Below the pieces are notes generated by a model, which saw nothing but the letters and a program-made list of their open reading frames with translations, did not search any database and was not told where the DNA came from. The position numbers were made by a program, and so were the translations under genes. Positions 44,691-56,943 of a stretch of DNA of 64,000 nucleotides are shown here, in pieces (the first letter of the stretch is position 1; every line of letters starts with the position of its first letter). Source of the DNA: Hypericum androsaemum (Eukaryota; Streptophyta; Magnoliopsida; Malpighiales; Hypericaceae); assembly GCA_963995505.1 (NCBI GenBank), contig OZ023190.1:19028092-19092091 (forward strand). Reading direction: 5' to 3'.

Positions 44691-47600
44691 TGAGTGCTAC
44701 AGAGATTAAGCCACAATCTCATACGAGCAGTTCCACTCGACATTTTTTATAGGTAATCTCATCAAGTGTATATTGCACTTTATACATCACCCTTTTTAAG
44801 GGCTATAAGATCATTAAAAGTTTCAAGTTTGTCCTACCATAGTGCAATCTAGTATTCTTACACGTGCATCATAGAAAAGGGACCAAATTTTAGTACTAGA
44901 GCTATTAACTCGTGACTTATTATTACCCATATGAACCTTCTTCATGGGATCTTCAATCACAAAGATTGAGTTCTTATCATCGCTAATCTAGCAATTTGGC
45001 TTAAATTCCATTCTCCTCAATGTTCACAAAGGTTGTGTCACGAGATTGACCATATCTATTCTGACTTCACACATTCTACATATATTAATCCATCTTTTAT
45101 AAAAACTGTTTAACCATATTATACATTAACCAAGTACATTGGTTTTGCCATTGACATCTTTATATTTAGCTATGGCTATAGTATCGGCTTATTCTCGAAA
45201 TATAAACTTTTTTAACCACTTGGGTTTAGCACTCTATAGATTTATGAGCTTCTTTTGTCATACTAGTTTTTGCTACTATGGATTATTCGATTAATCTTAA
45301 CACAACCACATCACCTCCAACGAGACCACATAATCATTGGTTATTTATCTCAATTTTAATAATCATTATTGTATTTTCTCAATACAATGGATATCCACAA
45401 TATTGGATATCATAATATATAATATCTCTCAAATTTTATTACACAAACTCATCCTAATATTAAATATTATGGCCATGAAAATATATTCTCAATCTAGATT
45501 TTCTAAAATATAATCATCATGGCTCTCTATATAATAGAGTTCATCTCAAAATTACGATCATCACATGTATTTTTTTTAAAAAATAGTGTAGCAATTATAT
45601 TGCCAATAATGTGCTTATTATTTAGCCCCCACTATATCAAACTCATCGACTTCATCTCAAAGTCGGCAATACTTAAATAACAATTTTAATCTATACGACA
45701 AACGATTATAATCACATATACTAACCATAAAGTACTTAATTAACTTTGGTACTAAACTCTACATACCACATATTCTATCAATAAAATTGATTAGTTTGTC
45801 CGCATATGGAACTCATCACAACGTTCAAGATGAACATATATTAAATTCTTTTTTTTAACACGTCATTTCTACATCCAGACAAAGAGAACTTCATGATCCA
45901 AAATAATATCTTCATAGGCCACCCTCTCTAATGTGACAAATTTAGATTTAATCACTAATAATTCTCTATTATTTTCTGGTCAACAATTGACTAAATACTC
46001 ATATGTAACTTTCACGTACAATAAAAACTCATTAATTTTTTAATTGAGCTTTTATCAACATTAAATTGCAAAGAAGGAAGTTATGCAATTTATCCACGAT
46101 TGTTAATACTAAAAAGACCACTGAGATACTGAGACTAAATAGTCATATGCAACTTTCCGATTTTTAATTGAGCTTTTTTAATACTAAAGCATCTAACAGT
46201 TACCAAATTTAATTCTCAAAGAATTTATCCACGTTTGTCCTTGTGAGTGAGAAAATAATGAGATCAGAAATCAGGGCCTTTACGGAGGAAAAAACGTAAA
46301 AACCAATTTTGGCAGCCACAACTTCTTTTCAAGAAACCCAAGTACTCATCAAAATGTTGGCCAATAAAACATCTTCAGATAATTCTCAATCCAATACGGG
46401 ACTCAACTAATTAATAAACAATTTTATAATATGCATTTCAATACTCATTTAATCATGTAACTCACTCACAAAGTTACAAACTGCATACATTTTTTTCCCA
46501 AAAAATCTAAAAAAATTAGTATTCGAGGTGTCAAAACAGAAGAATAGTCGTACCACATAATACTACTATCACACGACTTACTTTGTGCGATTTCGTTTTT
46601 TCTGCCCATTTTTTCTGAAGTCGTACTGATAAAATTAATAGAGTAATAAAATACGCTAATAAAATTAATGACACGGCGTGATAACTCATAAATCACTTGT
46701 TTATCAATTAGAAAAAAATATGTTTCGCTGGTTAAAAAAAACCACGAGGTAATTACATCTCAAAATTCGAGATCACAAGGTATTAAAATTACTTGAACTC
46801 ACTTAATTTAAAGACCAATTTAGACGGAATTAAATTTATTAACTTATAGTATATATTCATCACTGAGTGGAACGTGCTAATGTATTACATTTATATTCAT
46901 TTACTTTGTGCGATTTCCTTTTTTATGTAAGAAAATTAATGATTAATCTCCTGCTTAGCGACACTGATTTGTGGAAGATGGTAATCAAGGCAACAACGGG
47001 ACAAGTACGACCAATAGATAATGATGATTCTGATGAGTTGCGGTACTAGAATAGGCAATAATAATATCACTATTTTTGTACATGATGCTGACAAAAATAG
47101 TAGATAACAAATATTTTAGTACTGCAGAAACACGTATTTTGATTTTAAAACAAGATATAATTTTATTAGCATGGAGATAAACAAGTTACATCATAATTAT
47201 TAGAGAAAAGTAAATAAGAATATGTTACGACTCATGGAAGACTTAAAATCTAAGATGAAAGCACTATGTATGAAAGGTAGTACTAAGCTTCGCGATGGAA
47301 TTTATTCCACAATTTCATGAACCCGTAGGATATGGCCCCCAGGAGTGTTGCACATATGGTGTAAAGACACCCTTGTTGAAGCCGATGTTGTTTTCCTCCG
47401 TCTCCGAGGGCATCTTGGGAGCAGGCCTATTACGGGTCGGGAGCAGAAGGAGAAATTTTTTTTGGTTTTGTACAAGAAAGCAAGTGTTATATATATGTGC
47501 ATATGAATGTTTTGTTTTGATTAATGACCCAAATCATAAATAAATATAAACTTGACAAAAAAGCAAAGAATATCAGAATAAATACTACGGAACAAATTCT

Positions 47601-48183
47601 GCCAAAACTTATTTAAGGAATTAGTAATATTTATTGGTAAATAGTTATAGTCAATAAACTTAAACAAGGCATTTTTCATAAAAACACTCCTGAATCTCGC
47701 CATTTGTGTGGATCAAGCGAATACAAGTTAATGAAAAATGGTAACACAACTATAGCACATATATAACTTGTTATATTTGATCGTCATAATTTCCATATTT
47801 TTAAAAAATTGCGTGACGCATCTTACCGAGTTTAATTTTTTTCCCTTAACTTATAGCGAATTATCATTAGTTAACAAATAACTATTGACTCGATTATAAA
47901 TTCATAAATTTAGTGATCCTTTCTCTATGCGAACCCTATGTAAGAAATATCACAAAGGTAGATTAGGAAGATATGGAGTGAGAAATATCACAAAGTTATC
48001 TTTCCTATTCCTACATAAAACAATTTTATGTAAGATTCCAGAAACATTGTCTGAGATTAATGACCCAAATCAGAAACAAATATAATTATGACAAAAGAAA
48101 TGTGGAGGAAGAAAATCAGCAAAAAATAGTTAAGGAATTACAAATAATGTCTGGTAGTAATCAACGTTAATGAGGCATTTTGG
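44691..48183. other. Intergenic, very AT-rich; no gene supported
   Basis: The sequence after the duplication breakpoint is long, degenerate and stop-rich. A short open stretch at 46936-47049 (ending TGQVRPIDNDDSDELRY) and a minus-strand one at about 47310-47460 look slightly coding-like but have no partner exons or family. Confidence 0.4.
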
Positions 48184-49260
48184 CCATGAATACTTTATTA
48201 ATTATCATATTTACAATTGTGGATGTTGTTAACAAAAAGAGGTGCATAATTTCTATTGATTGTGAACATGAAGAATTTGTTGCTGTGGTTGACAAAGAAG
48301 AGTTTCAGCCAATATCTTACATGTCTCAAAATTTTCATGTTGAATATGTTGAGCATATTAATTTTTTGGGAGTTGACAAATTTGATTATGTTGGAGGATC
48401 AACATTGATCAATGTATGGAATGCTTTGAAGATTGTAGAAAAGTTTATACAAATTAGTAGATCTATAGTTTTTGAATTGGAGATGACTTCAGATTTTTTA
48501 TGTTCAAAGTATCTATTTTGTTGGAAAGGAAGATATCAAGTGCAGCCACAAAGTTCGAAGATTGAACCTTGTTTCAACGTGTTTTATAATTGGCGGCATA
48601 ATGCATACGAGGATTTGAGGACAAATCCCTTTTAAGAGGAAGGAATGATATAAATCTGATCAGCAAGAAACCTAATTTTATTTTTGGAATTTTTGAGACT
48701 ATTTAGGAAGTTAATTATATGTCAATATTATTTTATAAAAATTTTAGTCTATTTAAGAATTAAAATATGTGAGAATTTCATTTTTTAAGAGTTCAAATCT
48801 GTTTAGGAAGTCGCTTATATGATAATCATTTTTTTAGCATTCTTAAAAGAATTAGAGTTGTTTTCCTTTTTATTTTTCATTATTAAGTCATATTTATCTA
48901 GTTAGAAGTTTTGTTCATTAAGAATCTCTTTGTAACTTCATGCCTACATATAGAGGCATTATCAAAGAGAATGAAAAGAATAATTTGGATACAAAAAATA
49001 TGGGCTTTGCTCTCTTGGTTCTTCGGAACTGTTCGAACACAGCGGAGGGATTTCATTCGTTCTCATACGACTTATTAAGCGGATCTACATCATTGTTTGT
49101 GGCGTCTTCATCAAATCAAGGTTCTTGTTTTCCTAAAGCAGCATGTCCAGGTTGTTCATACCGAGGTTGTTACAGAGGCGCAAACAATGGGTTGAGATTT
49201 TTCATCAATCTGAACGTAGAAGATCCAGTTTTTGCGTGAATCCGTAATAGGATTCACATC
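48184..49260 (+). mobile_element. Degraded LTR retrotransposon 3' remnant
   Basis: A 150-codon frame (48184-48635) ends YEDLRTNPF just before EEG-like codons, resembling the C-terminal phrase of many plant gypsy polyproteins. It is followed by AT-rich sequence and then an LTR-like stretch (CTTTGTAACTTCATGCCTAC, ATATAGAGGCATTATCAAAG) typical of a transcription-start or polyadenylation region. No catalytic domain is visible. Family and limits are uncertain. Confidence 0.45.
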
Positions 49261-50739
49261 ATATTGTATTTAATTAGGATTCTCTCTCTAAGTAAAATTG
49301 CCTAATAATACACTCATTGGTATTTCACAATCTCTTCAATGGTTATTAAACAAATTCTCCAATAGAACAAACATTCGTCACATTATTAGAAATTTTAAAA
49401 ATATAAAATAGCAGTGTGTTAAAATGAGAAATATATGGTATTAAAAAGTGGACTTTAACCTACTTAATTTAAAGATCTACTTAGATTAAGTTAAATTATT
49501 AACTTACGAGTTTTCTATTCATTATTTGGCTTAGAAAAAGAAGATTACTTAACAGCCCAGCCTTCCAATCAACTTAACATGCAATTAAATTCCGTATCTA
49601 CTTTTAGTTATTTTGGTGGGGTAGTTGCATTACTCTGTTCACACGATATCCCTACAAATTTAGAATAGAGTTTTTTCATTTAATTGTACAATAACATATA
49701 GTCAGTAAGCCAAATAAATTATCTTAATTATGGTTTCGCTTGCTCATACGCAAGCCACGAGCCAATCCTGCCACGATAGAGATCATAGTTTTTTTAATAT
49801 CATCTGATAGTTGAATTTATTAATTTGATTAATTTAAATTTGAACTGAATAAAATCTTTTAAATGAGGAAAATCTCTCTCAAGCAAAATAAATAGTTATC
49901 GAGCTGAGCATTAATTGTTACAAGGAATCAAATGTTTTACGTCTAAATTGTAAATCCAACAATTATATGAACTTTACTTAATCATCAAGATACTAAACCA
50001 CCTGGACTACCACATTCCTCTCCATCTGCACTATCTCTTCCAAATTTCTGGGCAGAGTAATTGAGAGGAGAAATTCAGGCATTTAAAATATATATGTATG
50101 TATACACCATATTTTTTTTTATAAATAGAATTTTACTCTTTCAACATTTCAACTTTGATCCTAGATCCAAATCTCAAATATATTTCTAGAATTTATTACT
50201 TGTGTCACACTGCCGAAGTTGGTACAACTTCAAAAATTAAATAGACTTCTATTTCGTGAGTTAACTATTTTACCGAAAGAATGTCAAGTTTTTCTATTGA
50301 TACTACTAAAAACACAGATTTTCACAAAGTCTTAGAACTATATATGAATGAGGGTTGACATCTCCGAGTGTTGAAAGGTAAAAAAAGTTGGTGACATGAT
50401 GGCTATACAAGTGAAGTTTTAAAACAATATGCATGTCAAACTAATAAAAAAAACAGTTTGAAACTCACTTGCAAAGAAATTTAGTTGGGCAAATTACTCT
50501 CAGGTCTCTGTGTTATGAAAATAGTGTGTCCCAACGCTTGTGGTTCCAGGATCCGTTAGGAGCGTACATATTGCAAAGTGTACATATGATCCACAGTGCC
50601 TGCAACAACATGTGGATGGGGCAGATGATCCATCCTTACCGGAACATGTTCCAATCCAACCACTGGTGCGCCAATCCACGATGGATCAAGGGCCATCTGT
50701 AGCTGGCCGGTGAACATGAGCGACTTGGTGATGCCATGA
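49261..50739. other. Intergenic, AT-rich, with a possible solo Mutator-type end
   Basis: GGGCAAATTACTCTCAGG at about 50486 matches the outer end inferred for the UGT-carrying element (GGGCAAATTACTCTCACG), so a related TIR fragment may lie here. A plus-strand open frame at 50469-50702 covers it and is not otherwise recognised. Nothing else is seen. Confidence 0.4.
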
Positions 50740-50990
50740 TGGAATATGATTCAATAACTTGAGTTTAAATATAAAAAATCACAAAATTCGTCAATATAAA
50801 TAAGAGTTATTCTCGTGTTTTATTGCTATGGACTAAGAAAATGATTGATTAATGATATAAATGTAAAAAAATTTACTTTATCTGAATTTTCACATTCATA
50901 AACTTTATGTGCTACATGTTTTTGGGCAAAATAAACAAATTCAACAAACCTTAACAACATTTTTTGCAATTACGTGCTCTTGGTTAATCT
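50740..50990 (+). repeat. Isolated partial copy of the ~0.4-0.5 kb local repeat
   Basis: Shares AAATAAGAGTTATTCTCGTG, GATTGATTAATGATATAAAT and GCAAAATAAACAAATTCAAC with the array at 52090-54640. Confidence 0.8.
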
Positions 50991-51546
50991 TAACTTTTTT
51001 ATACACCTAACACATTAATTGAAAATGTGCCAACTAATTTAATTACGAATTAGGTAAAACTTTTTTAAAAACAAAAAAATTTCATAATAAATATTTGATA
51101 CTAGCAAATTTATTATAGCCGTCATTAATGTGGCTAATTGCATACATGTGAAACTATAAAAAATTAACAATAGTTCTTTCACAAATATATTAAAAATATT
51201 ATATGGTATCTAAACATCGCTAGACTAACTACTTCTTTGATTGCACAAATATCACTAGAAACACCCAAAAATTTTACAAATAGTTCTTGACATAATTATA
51301 GTCCTCATTAAGGTTTTATCTCACTAACTACTAATGCCTCGTTTAATCTTTTTCCACCCAAAAAAACTACTAATGACTCGTTTCTTGATATATAAGCAGC
51401 CTAACGTGATTTCTAATTATAACTAATGCTCATAAATGTATCCTTTCTTTTTGGACATAAATCTTCCAGTGGTTTTCTATAAAACCTCATTGAAGTTATT
51501 GAATTTCCTCCCCCCACCCGCCCCCATCTTTCCACTCACCCCTCTT

Positions 51547-51569
51547 CCCCCCCCCCCCCCCCCCCCCCC
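51547..51569 (+). repeat. Poly-C tract, 23 bases
   Basis: A run of C in AT-rich DNA, 84 bases before the small-protein start codon. A shorter run (52967-52980) sits at the same place before the second gene copy. Confidence 0.95.
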
Positions 51570-51652
51570 AAACAGAACCTGTTATACAAAGCTAGTTACT
51601 TAGCTTTGTAGGAAGCTCAAACACACAAAAATTAACAAACGGGAGGCAGCTC

Positions 51653-51928
51653 ATGGAGATCCAGTCGGTCGATAGTCGTCCGAGTAATGCGCCACGTAAT
51701 GAAGTCTATGAGGCGGTCGCTAAATATAACATGCCTTTAGCAACCATGATTGTAACTGCAATGTTGGTGGCAAGTTTGAAGATGCAAGATGCAAGTGGGG
51801 AACTCACCAAGACGAGCAGCTTTGGAATTTTGCAGCTCTTTAACACTGGCGCCTTTCTCGTATCCGGTAACAATTTGTTGATGATGGCCTTATTTATACT
51901 TACCCTTGGGATCATGCGTTGGGAATAG
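51653..51928 (+). CDS. 91-residue predicted membrane protein, copy 1 (family not recognised)
   Basis: ATG start, single open frame: MEIQSVDSRPSNAPRNEVYE, then a hydrophobic segment (YNMPLATMIVTAMLVASL), a polar loop (KMQDASGELTKTSSF), a second hydrophobic segment (LFNTGAFLVSGNNLLMMALF, ILTLGIM), and RWE at the end. Two transmembrane helices are likely, with both ends on the same side. I do not recognise the family. The layout loosely recalls the tail of plant PGG/ankyrin membrane proteins, but the signature is absent. The tandem copy at 53063 keeps the frame open, with a few amino-acid changes. It may be a complete small gene or the last exon of a larger one, since an acceptor-like CAG precedes the ATG. 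Confidence 0.5.
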   Translation: MEIQSVDSRPSNAPRNEVYEAVAKYNMPLATMIVTAMLVASLKMQDASGELTKTSSFGILQLFNTGAFLVSGNNLLMMALFILTLGIMRWE

Positions 51929-52089
51929 GTCCATTAAAGTTATGTTAATAAGTAAAAACTTGTACAAAGAAAATTAAATAAAATGGAGATTGTCTTTGAC
52001 CGATTAAGGAATCTACATGCACCTGAATTCTCTAGAAGTCCCTCTCATAAGCCAGCTTTAGACCGAGGATAAGTGTCCATAGATCTGTG

Positions 52090-52966
52090 ACCAACTTGCT
52101 ATAATTTCTTCCAAATTTGAAAGATTGTATCTTTAGTTTTTTTTAGATTCAATAATTTGAGTTTCAGCATGAAAGAATCACAAAATTCGTCAATATAAAT
52201 AAGAGTTATTCTCGTGTTTTGTTGCAAAGAAAATGATTGATTAATGATATAAATAATTTTTTTACTTTATCTGAATTTTCGCAATCATAAACTTTTTGTG
52301 CTTCTTCTAATAATAGTTTATGTTTTTGGACAAAATAAATAAATTCAATAAACCGTAACAATATTTTTTGCAATTTCGTGGATAAATCTAAAAAGCCATC
52401 AAGAAAGTACATTAAATAAATTTAATTGTAACAATTTAAAAAGGTGGTTATCTTGGCTGGGTTGGTTTAAGGAGTTTTAGATATTTGTATAGGAAATGGG
52501 TTTGATTTTCATTGTTGACAATATTTTTTGCAATTCTATTTTACTAAAGTAATCACTATTTAGACCAACTCGCTATAATTTTTTCCAAATTTGAAAGATT
52601 GTATCTTTAGTTTTTTCTAGATTCAATAATTTGAGTTTCAATATGAAAGAATCACAAAACTCGACAATATAAATAAGAGTTATTCTCGAATTTTGTTGCT
52701 GTGGACTAAGAAAATGATTGATTAATGATATAAATAAATTTTTTTGACTTTATCTGAATTTTCACATTCATAAACTTTCTGTGAATTTTCACATTCATAA
52801 ACTTTCTGTGCTTCATTTAACTGTGGTTTATTTTTTTTGGGCAAAATAAACAAATTCAACAAACCTTAACAACATTTTTTGCAATTTGGTATGTAAATCT
52901 AACAAGCTATCACGAAACTACATTTAATTGTAACAATTAAAAATAGGTTGTTATCTTGCTGGGTTG
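52090..52966 (+). repeat. Two units of ~0.4-0.5 kb tandem repeat after gene copy 1
   Basis: GAAAGATTGTATCTTTAG recurs at 52119 and 52592, a spacing of 473 bases. Units share TGGGTTGGTTTAAGGAG, GACAATATTTTTTGCAATTC and AAATAAGAGTTATTCTCG. Many small indels separate them. Confidence 0.85.
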
Positions 52967-52980
52967 CCCCCCCCCCCCCC
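52967..52980 (+). repeat. Poly-C tract, 14 bases
   Basis: Marks the junction where the repeat unit stops and the second gene block begins (AACAGAACCTGTTATACAAA follows both C tracts). Confidence 0.95.
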
Positions 52981-53062
52981 AACAGAACCTGTTATACAAA
53001 GCTAGTTACTTAGCTTCGTAGGAAGCTCAAACACAAAAAAATTAACAAACGGGAGGCAGCTC

Positions 53063-53338
53063 GTGGAGATCCAGTCGGTCGATAGTCGTCCGAGTAACGC
53101 GTCATGTAATGAAGTCTATGAGGCGGTCGCTAAATATAACATGCCTTTAGCAACCATGATTGTAACTGCAACGTTGGCAGCAAGTTTGAAGATGCAAGAT
53201 GCAAGTGGGGAACTCACCAAGACGAGCAGCTTTGGAATTTTGCATCTCTTTAACACTGGCGCCTTTCTCGTATCCGGTAACAATTTGTTGATGATGGCCT
53301 TATTTATACTTACCCTTGGGATCATGCGTTGGGAATAG
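53063..53338 (+). pseudogene. 91-codon membrane protein, copy 2, start codon lost (ATG to GTG)
   Basis: Aligned base for base with 51653-51928, but the initiator is GTG. Other visible changes are Pro-Arg to Ser-Cys near residue 15, Met to Thr and Val to Ala in the first helix, and Gln to His before the second helix. No stop or frameshift has appeared. The next in-frame ATG is in the YNMPLAT motif at the start of the first helix, so a shorter 66-residue product with both helices is possible. If the true start is on an upstream exon, the loss would be harmless. Confidence 0.6.
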
Positions 53339-53499
53339 GTCTATTAAAGTTATGTTAATAAGTAAAAACTTGTACAAAGAAAATTAAATAAAATGGAGAT
53401 TGTCTTTGACCAATTAAGGAATCTACATGCACCTGAATTCTCTAGAAGTCCCTCTCATAAGCCAGCTTTAGACCGAGGATAAGCGTCCATAGATCTGTG

Positions 53500-54640
53500 A
53501 TCAACTTGCTATAATTTCTTCCAAATTTGAAAGATTGTATCTTTAGTTTTTTTTAGATTCAATAATTTGAGTTTCAGTATGAAAGAATCACAAAATTCGT
53601 CAATATAAATAAGAGTTATTCTCGTGTTTTGTTGCAAAGAAAATGATTGATTAATGATATAAATATTTTTTTTACTTTATCTGAATTTTCGCAATCATAA
53701 ACTTTTTGTGCTTCTTCTAATAATAGTTTATGTTTTTGGACTTGTAACAATTTAAAAAGGTGGTTATCTTGGCTGGGTTGGTTTAAGGAGTTTTAGATAT
53801 TTGTATAGGAAATGGGTTTGACTTTCATTGTTGACAATATTTTTTGCAATTCTATTTTACTAAAGTAGTCACTATTTAGACCAACTCGCTATAATTTCTT
53901 CCAAATTTGAAAGATTGTATCTTTAGTTTTTTCTATATTCAATAATTTGAGTTTCAATATGAAAGAATCACAAAACTCGTCAATATAAATAAGAGTTATT
54001 CTCGAATTTTGTTGCTGTGGACTAAGAAAATGATTGATTAATGATATAAATAAATAAAAATTTGACTTTATCTGAATTTTCACATTGAATTTTCACATTC
54101 ATAAACTTTCTGTGCTTCATTTAACTGTGGTTTATTTTTTTGGGCAAAATAAACAAATTCAACAAACCTTAACAATATTTTTTGCAATTTGGTATGTAAA
54201 TCTAACAAGCTATCACGAAACTATATTTAATTGTAACAATTAAAAATAGGTTGTTATCTTGCTGGGTTGGTTTAAGGAGTTTTAGATATTGGTATAGGAA
54301 ATGGGTTTGATTTTCATTCTTGACAATATTTTTTGCAATTCTATTTTACTAAAGTAATCACTATTTATACTAACTCCCTATAATTTTCAAATTTGAAAGA
54401 TTGTATCTTTAGTTTTTTTTAGATTCAATAATTTGAGTTTCAGTATGAAAGAATCACAAAACTTGTCCATATAAATAAGAGTTATTCTTGTATTTTGCTG
54501 TTGTAGAATAATAAAATGTTTGATTATTGATATAAATATTTAAAAATCAACACATTTTTTTTACTTTATCAGAAATTATAAACTTTTCGTGCTTATTGCA
54601 TACCTAATTGTGGTTATATTTTTTAACAAAATATACAAAC
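53500..54640 (+). repeat. Two to three further units of the ~0.4-0.5 kb repeat after gene copy 2
   Basis: GAAAGATTGTATCTTTAG at 53529, 53909 and 54394 (spacings 380 and 485). The first unit has an internal deletion relative to the one after gene copy 1. Confidence 0.85.
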
Positions 54641-54664
54641 TCGAAGAAACCTTTTCTTTTTTTT

Positions 54665-54840
54665 AGGGCTAATCGATCAATTTTTTATTCTACAACAACA
54701 AGACACAAGAATAAATCTTATTTATATGGATGAGTTTTGTAAATATTTTATATTTAAACTCAAGTTATTGAATCTTATTGCATATTAATAATATTTCACT
54801 GAAATTTAAAAACCTTAAAGATACAATTTTCAAATCTGTA
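54665..54840 (-). repeat. Inverted unit of the local repeat
   Basis: Reads ACAACAAGACACAAGAATAA, then TTATATGGATGAGTTTTG and AAACTCAAGTTATTGAATC, the reverse complement of the array consensus. It forms an inverted arm against the units at 54360-54640. Confidence 0.75.
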
Positions 54841-55019
54841 GCTTGTACATCCTTATTCGTTCATTTTCGCCTGCCTTTGTTGTTTTGAGCCTGATCGATT
54901 ACGATGTAAATAGGCCAATGCTGAAAGAATACCGAATACCAACAAAAATCATAAAAATATAATGTATTTAGTTTTATTTTAATTGTGTATGGTATAACTT
55001 TTACTCTGACCAAAAAGCA

Positions 55020-55205
55020 TCGGGAGTTGCACCTCTTTGGCTACAGATTTATGGACACTTATACTCGGCCAGAAGCTGGCTTAGGAGAGGGACTTCCAGA
55101 GAATTCAGGAGGAAGTAGATTCCTTAATTGATCAAAGATAATCTCTATTATATTTAATTTTCTTTGTACACAATTTTACTTATTTACATAACTTTAATGG
55201 ACATG
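55020..55205 (-). repeat. Inverted copy of the small-protein gene's 3' flank, without the gene
   Basis: The reverse complement matches 51928-52110: GTCCATTAAAGTTATGT, TGTACAAAGAAAATTAAAT, TTAAGGAATCTAC, CTGAATTCTCT, AGTCCCTCTC, GCCAGCTT. The coding region that should follow at higher coordinates is absent. Confidence 0.85.
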
Positions 55206-55693
55206 TTATTTTATACTAGTATACTCTAGCCCATCATCTTCTTCTTTAGCAGCTTGATTCTCAAGTAAAATCCTCAAATAAACCTCTGATGTATACCTCG
55301 CATGGGTGCCACTTCTTTTGCAAGGCCATTCTCTATTTTGGCTTATATATTTGAAGAGCACATCATCCAACCCACGACAAAAGAACTAAACCCGAACACC
55401 ACACGGTACATGTTATAATAATCAAAGTTTTATACAAATAGCTAGAGGAATGCAGTCATCTTTATTAATTCTTGTCCATGCAATTAATAGGTAACTATCT
55501 TGGACCAACTATAATTCGTAAGCATCCTGTAGCAACAAAAAAATGGGACAGAAAAGCCAAAACCCACAAAAATATGCAAGACAGAAAATAACCAGCTTAA
55601 GTCTGGTAATCTTTTCTATAAAAAAATTGATTTTCCACCTTTACCCTTTCAACTTTCTCTGACCGTGTATTCACAGGATTCCACCATCCTTGC
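55206..55693. other. Intergenic, with a short open minus-strand stretch
   Basis: About 55220-55400 on the minus strand reads without stops (DDVLFKYISQNREWPCKRSG, YTSEVYLRILLENQAAKEED). It could be another exon of the broken frame at 55697-56256, but no splice-consistent link was found and no family is recognised. Confidence 0.35.
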
Positions 55694-55696
55694 TCA

Positions 55697-56256
55697 CTAA
55701 CCATCAGCCACTGTTCTGATATTGCACGATAGGATATCTTCATGATGCCAGCTCGGTGCATCGTTATCGTCGATTTCGAGATGGTCGTGTTCATGGACAA
55801 CACTTTGCTCCTCAACTCGAGAGGTTTCCTTTCTAGCTGTGCTCATGCTCTTGACTCTAAGAGCCCGAAACAAAGATCCAACAGAAATCTCACAAATGCT
55901 GGTACATCTAAATTCAGCATTTACCATCTCTAACACTTCTGAATCTACAATCTGTGCTTTGGTAGGCTCTATAAGAGCATTTGTACTCTCCAGTCCATCA
56001 GTAGCAGCTGGTAGTTCATGTCCCTGAAATTTAACAGCAAGTAGTTCAGTAGTCTCTTCAACCGTAACTGTTTTGGTAGCTTCTGTATCATTTTTACTTT
56101 TTGGGTTACGGTGGCACCAGCTAGTTGTACGTCTGCAACATAACTAACAACATCTGCGTGGGCCAATTGATGAGGAGATTCAACATCTTGACTCTGATGC
56201 AATCCAGAAGCAGAAACGTGGAATGTCTCAGCCATCATGAGACCCCCAAGTTCCAA
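55697..56256 (-). pseudogene. Frameshifted coding remnant of unknown family
   Basis: The minus strand opens METGL-like at 56256 (MELGGLMMAETFHVSASGLH) and reads QSQDVESPHQLAHADVVSYV, then loses frame near the A runs at 56090-56104. In the next frame it continues NDTEATKTVTVEETTELLAV, then EISVGSLFRALRVKSMSTAR and EHDHLEIDDNDAPSWHHEDI to a stop at 55697. Codon choice and charge pattern look like real protein. It is rich in Val, Glu and Thr with no motif I can name. It lies between repeat units, so it may be a carried fragment. Confidence in a coding origin is moderate; there is none in function. Confidence 0.45.
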
Positions 56257-56940
56257 ATTTAAAAGATTATATCTTTGAGTTTTTCTTTTTGTCCCCGTGA
56301 AGTATCATTAATATACAATAAGTTTCAATAACTTGAGTTTAAATATAAAAAATCACAAAACTCGTCAATATAAATAAGAGTTATTCTCGTATTTTGTTGT
56401 TGTAGAATAAAAAATGATTGATTAATGATATAAATATAGAAATTTTTTTGACTTATCTGAATTTTCATATTTATCAACTTTTTGTGCTTCACATAACCGT
56501 GGTTTATGTTTTTGGGCAAAATAAACAAACTCGAACAGACCTTGACAACATTTTCTGCAATTTCGTAGGTAACTCTAACAAGCCATTAGGAAACTACATT
56601 AAATAAGTTTAACTGTAACAATTAAAAAATATGGTTATCTTGGCTGGGTTGGTTTAAGGAGTTTTAGATATTGGTAAAGGAAATGGGTTCCATTTTCATT
56701 CTTGACAATATTTTTCGCAATTCTATTTTACTAAAGTAATCACTATTTAGACCAACTCACAATAATTTCTTCCAAATTTGAAAGATTGTATCTTTATTTT
56801 TTTTAAGATTCAATAAATTGAGTTTCAGTATAAAAAAATAACAAAAATCGTCCATATAAATAAGAGTTATTTTTGTGTTTTGTTGTTGTAGAATAATAAA
56901 ATGTTTGATTAATGGTATAAATATTAAAAAAAACAATTTT
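56240..56940 (+). repeat. Two more units of the local ~0.4-0.5 kb repeat
   Basis: AAAGATTATATCTTTGAG at 56262 and GAAAGATTGTATCTTTAT at 56780, with the same internal words as the array at 52090. The unit before 56560 is more diverged. Confidence 0.8.
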
Positions 56941-56943
56941 TTT

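Noticed and set aside
47295..47543. 82-codon plus frame, with a peptide-precursor-like minus-strand frame (ending QHSWGPYPTGS)
   Set aside because: Considered as a signalling-peptide precursor, but there is no signal peptide with an ATG and no known peptide motif.
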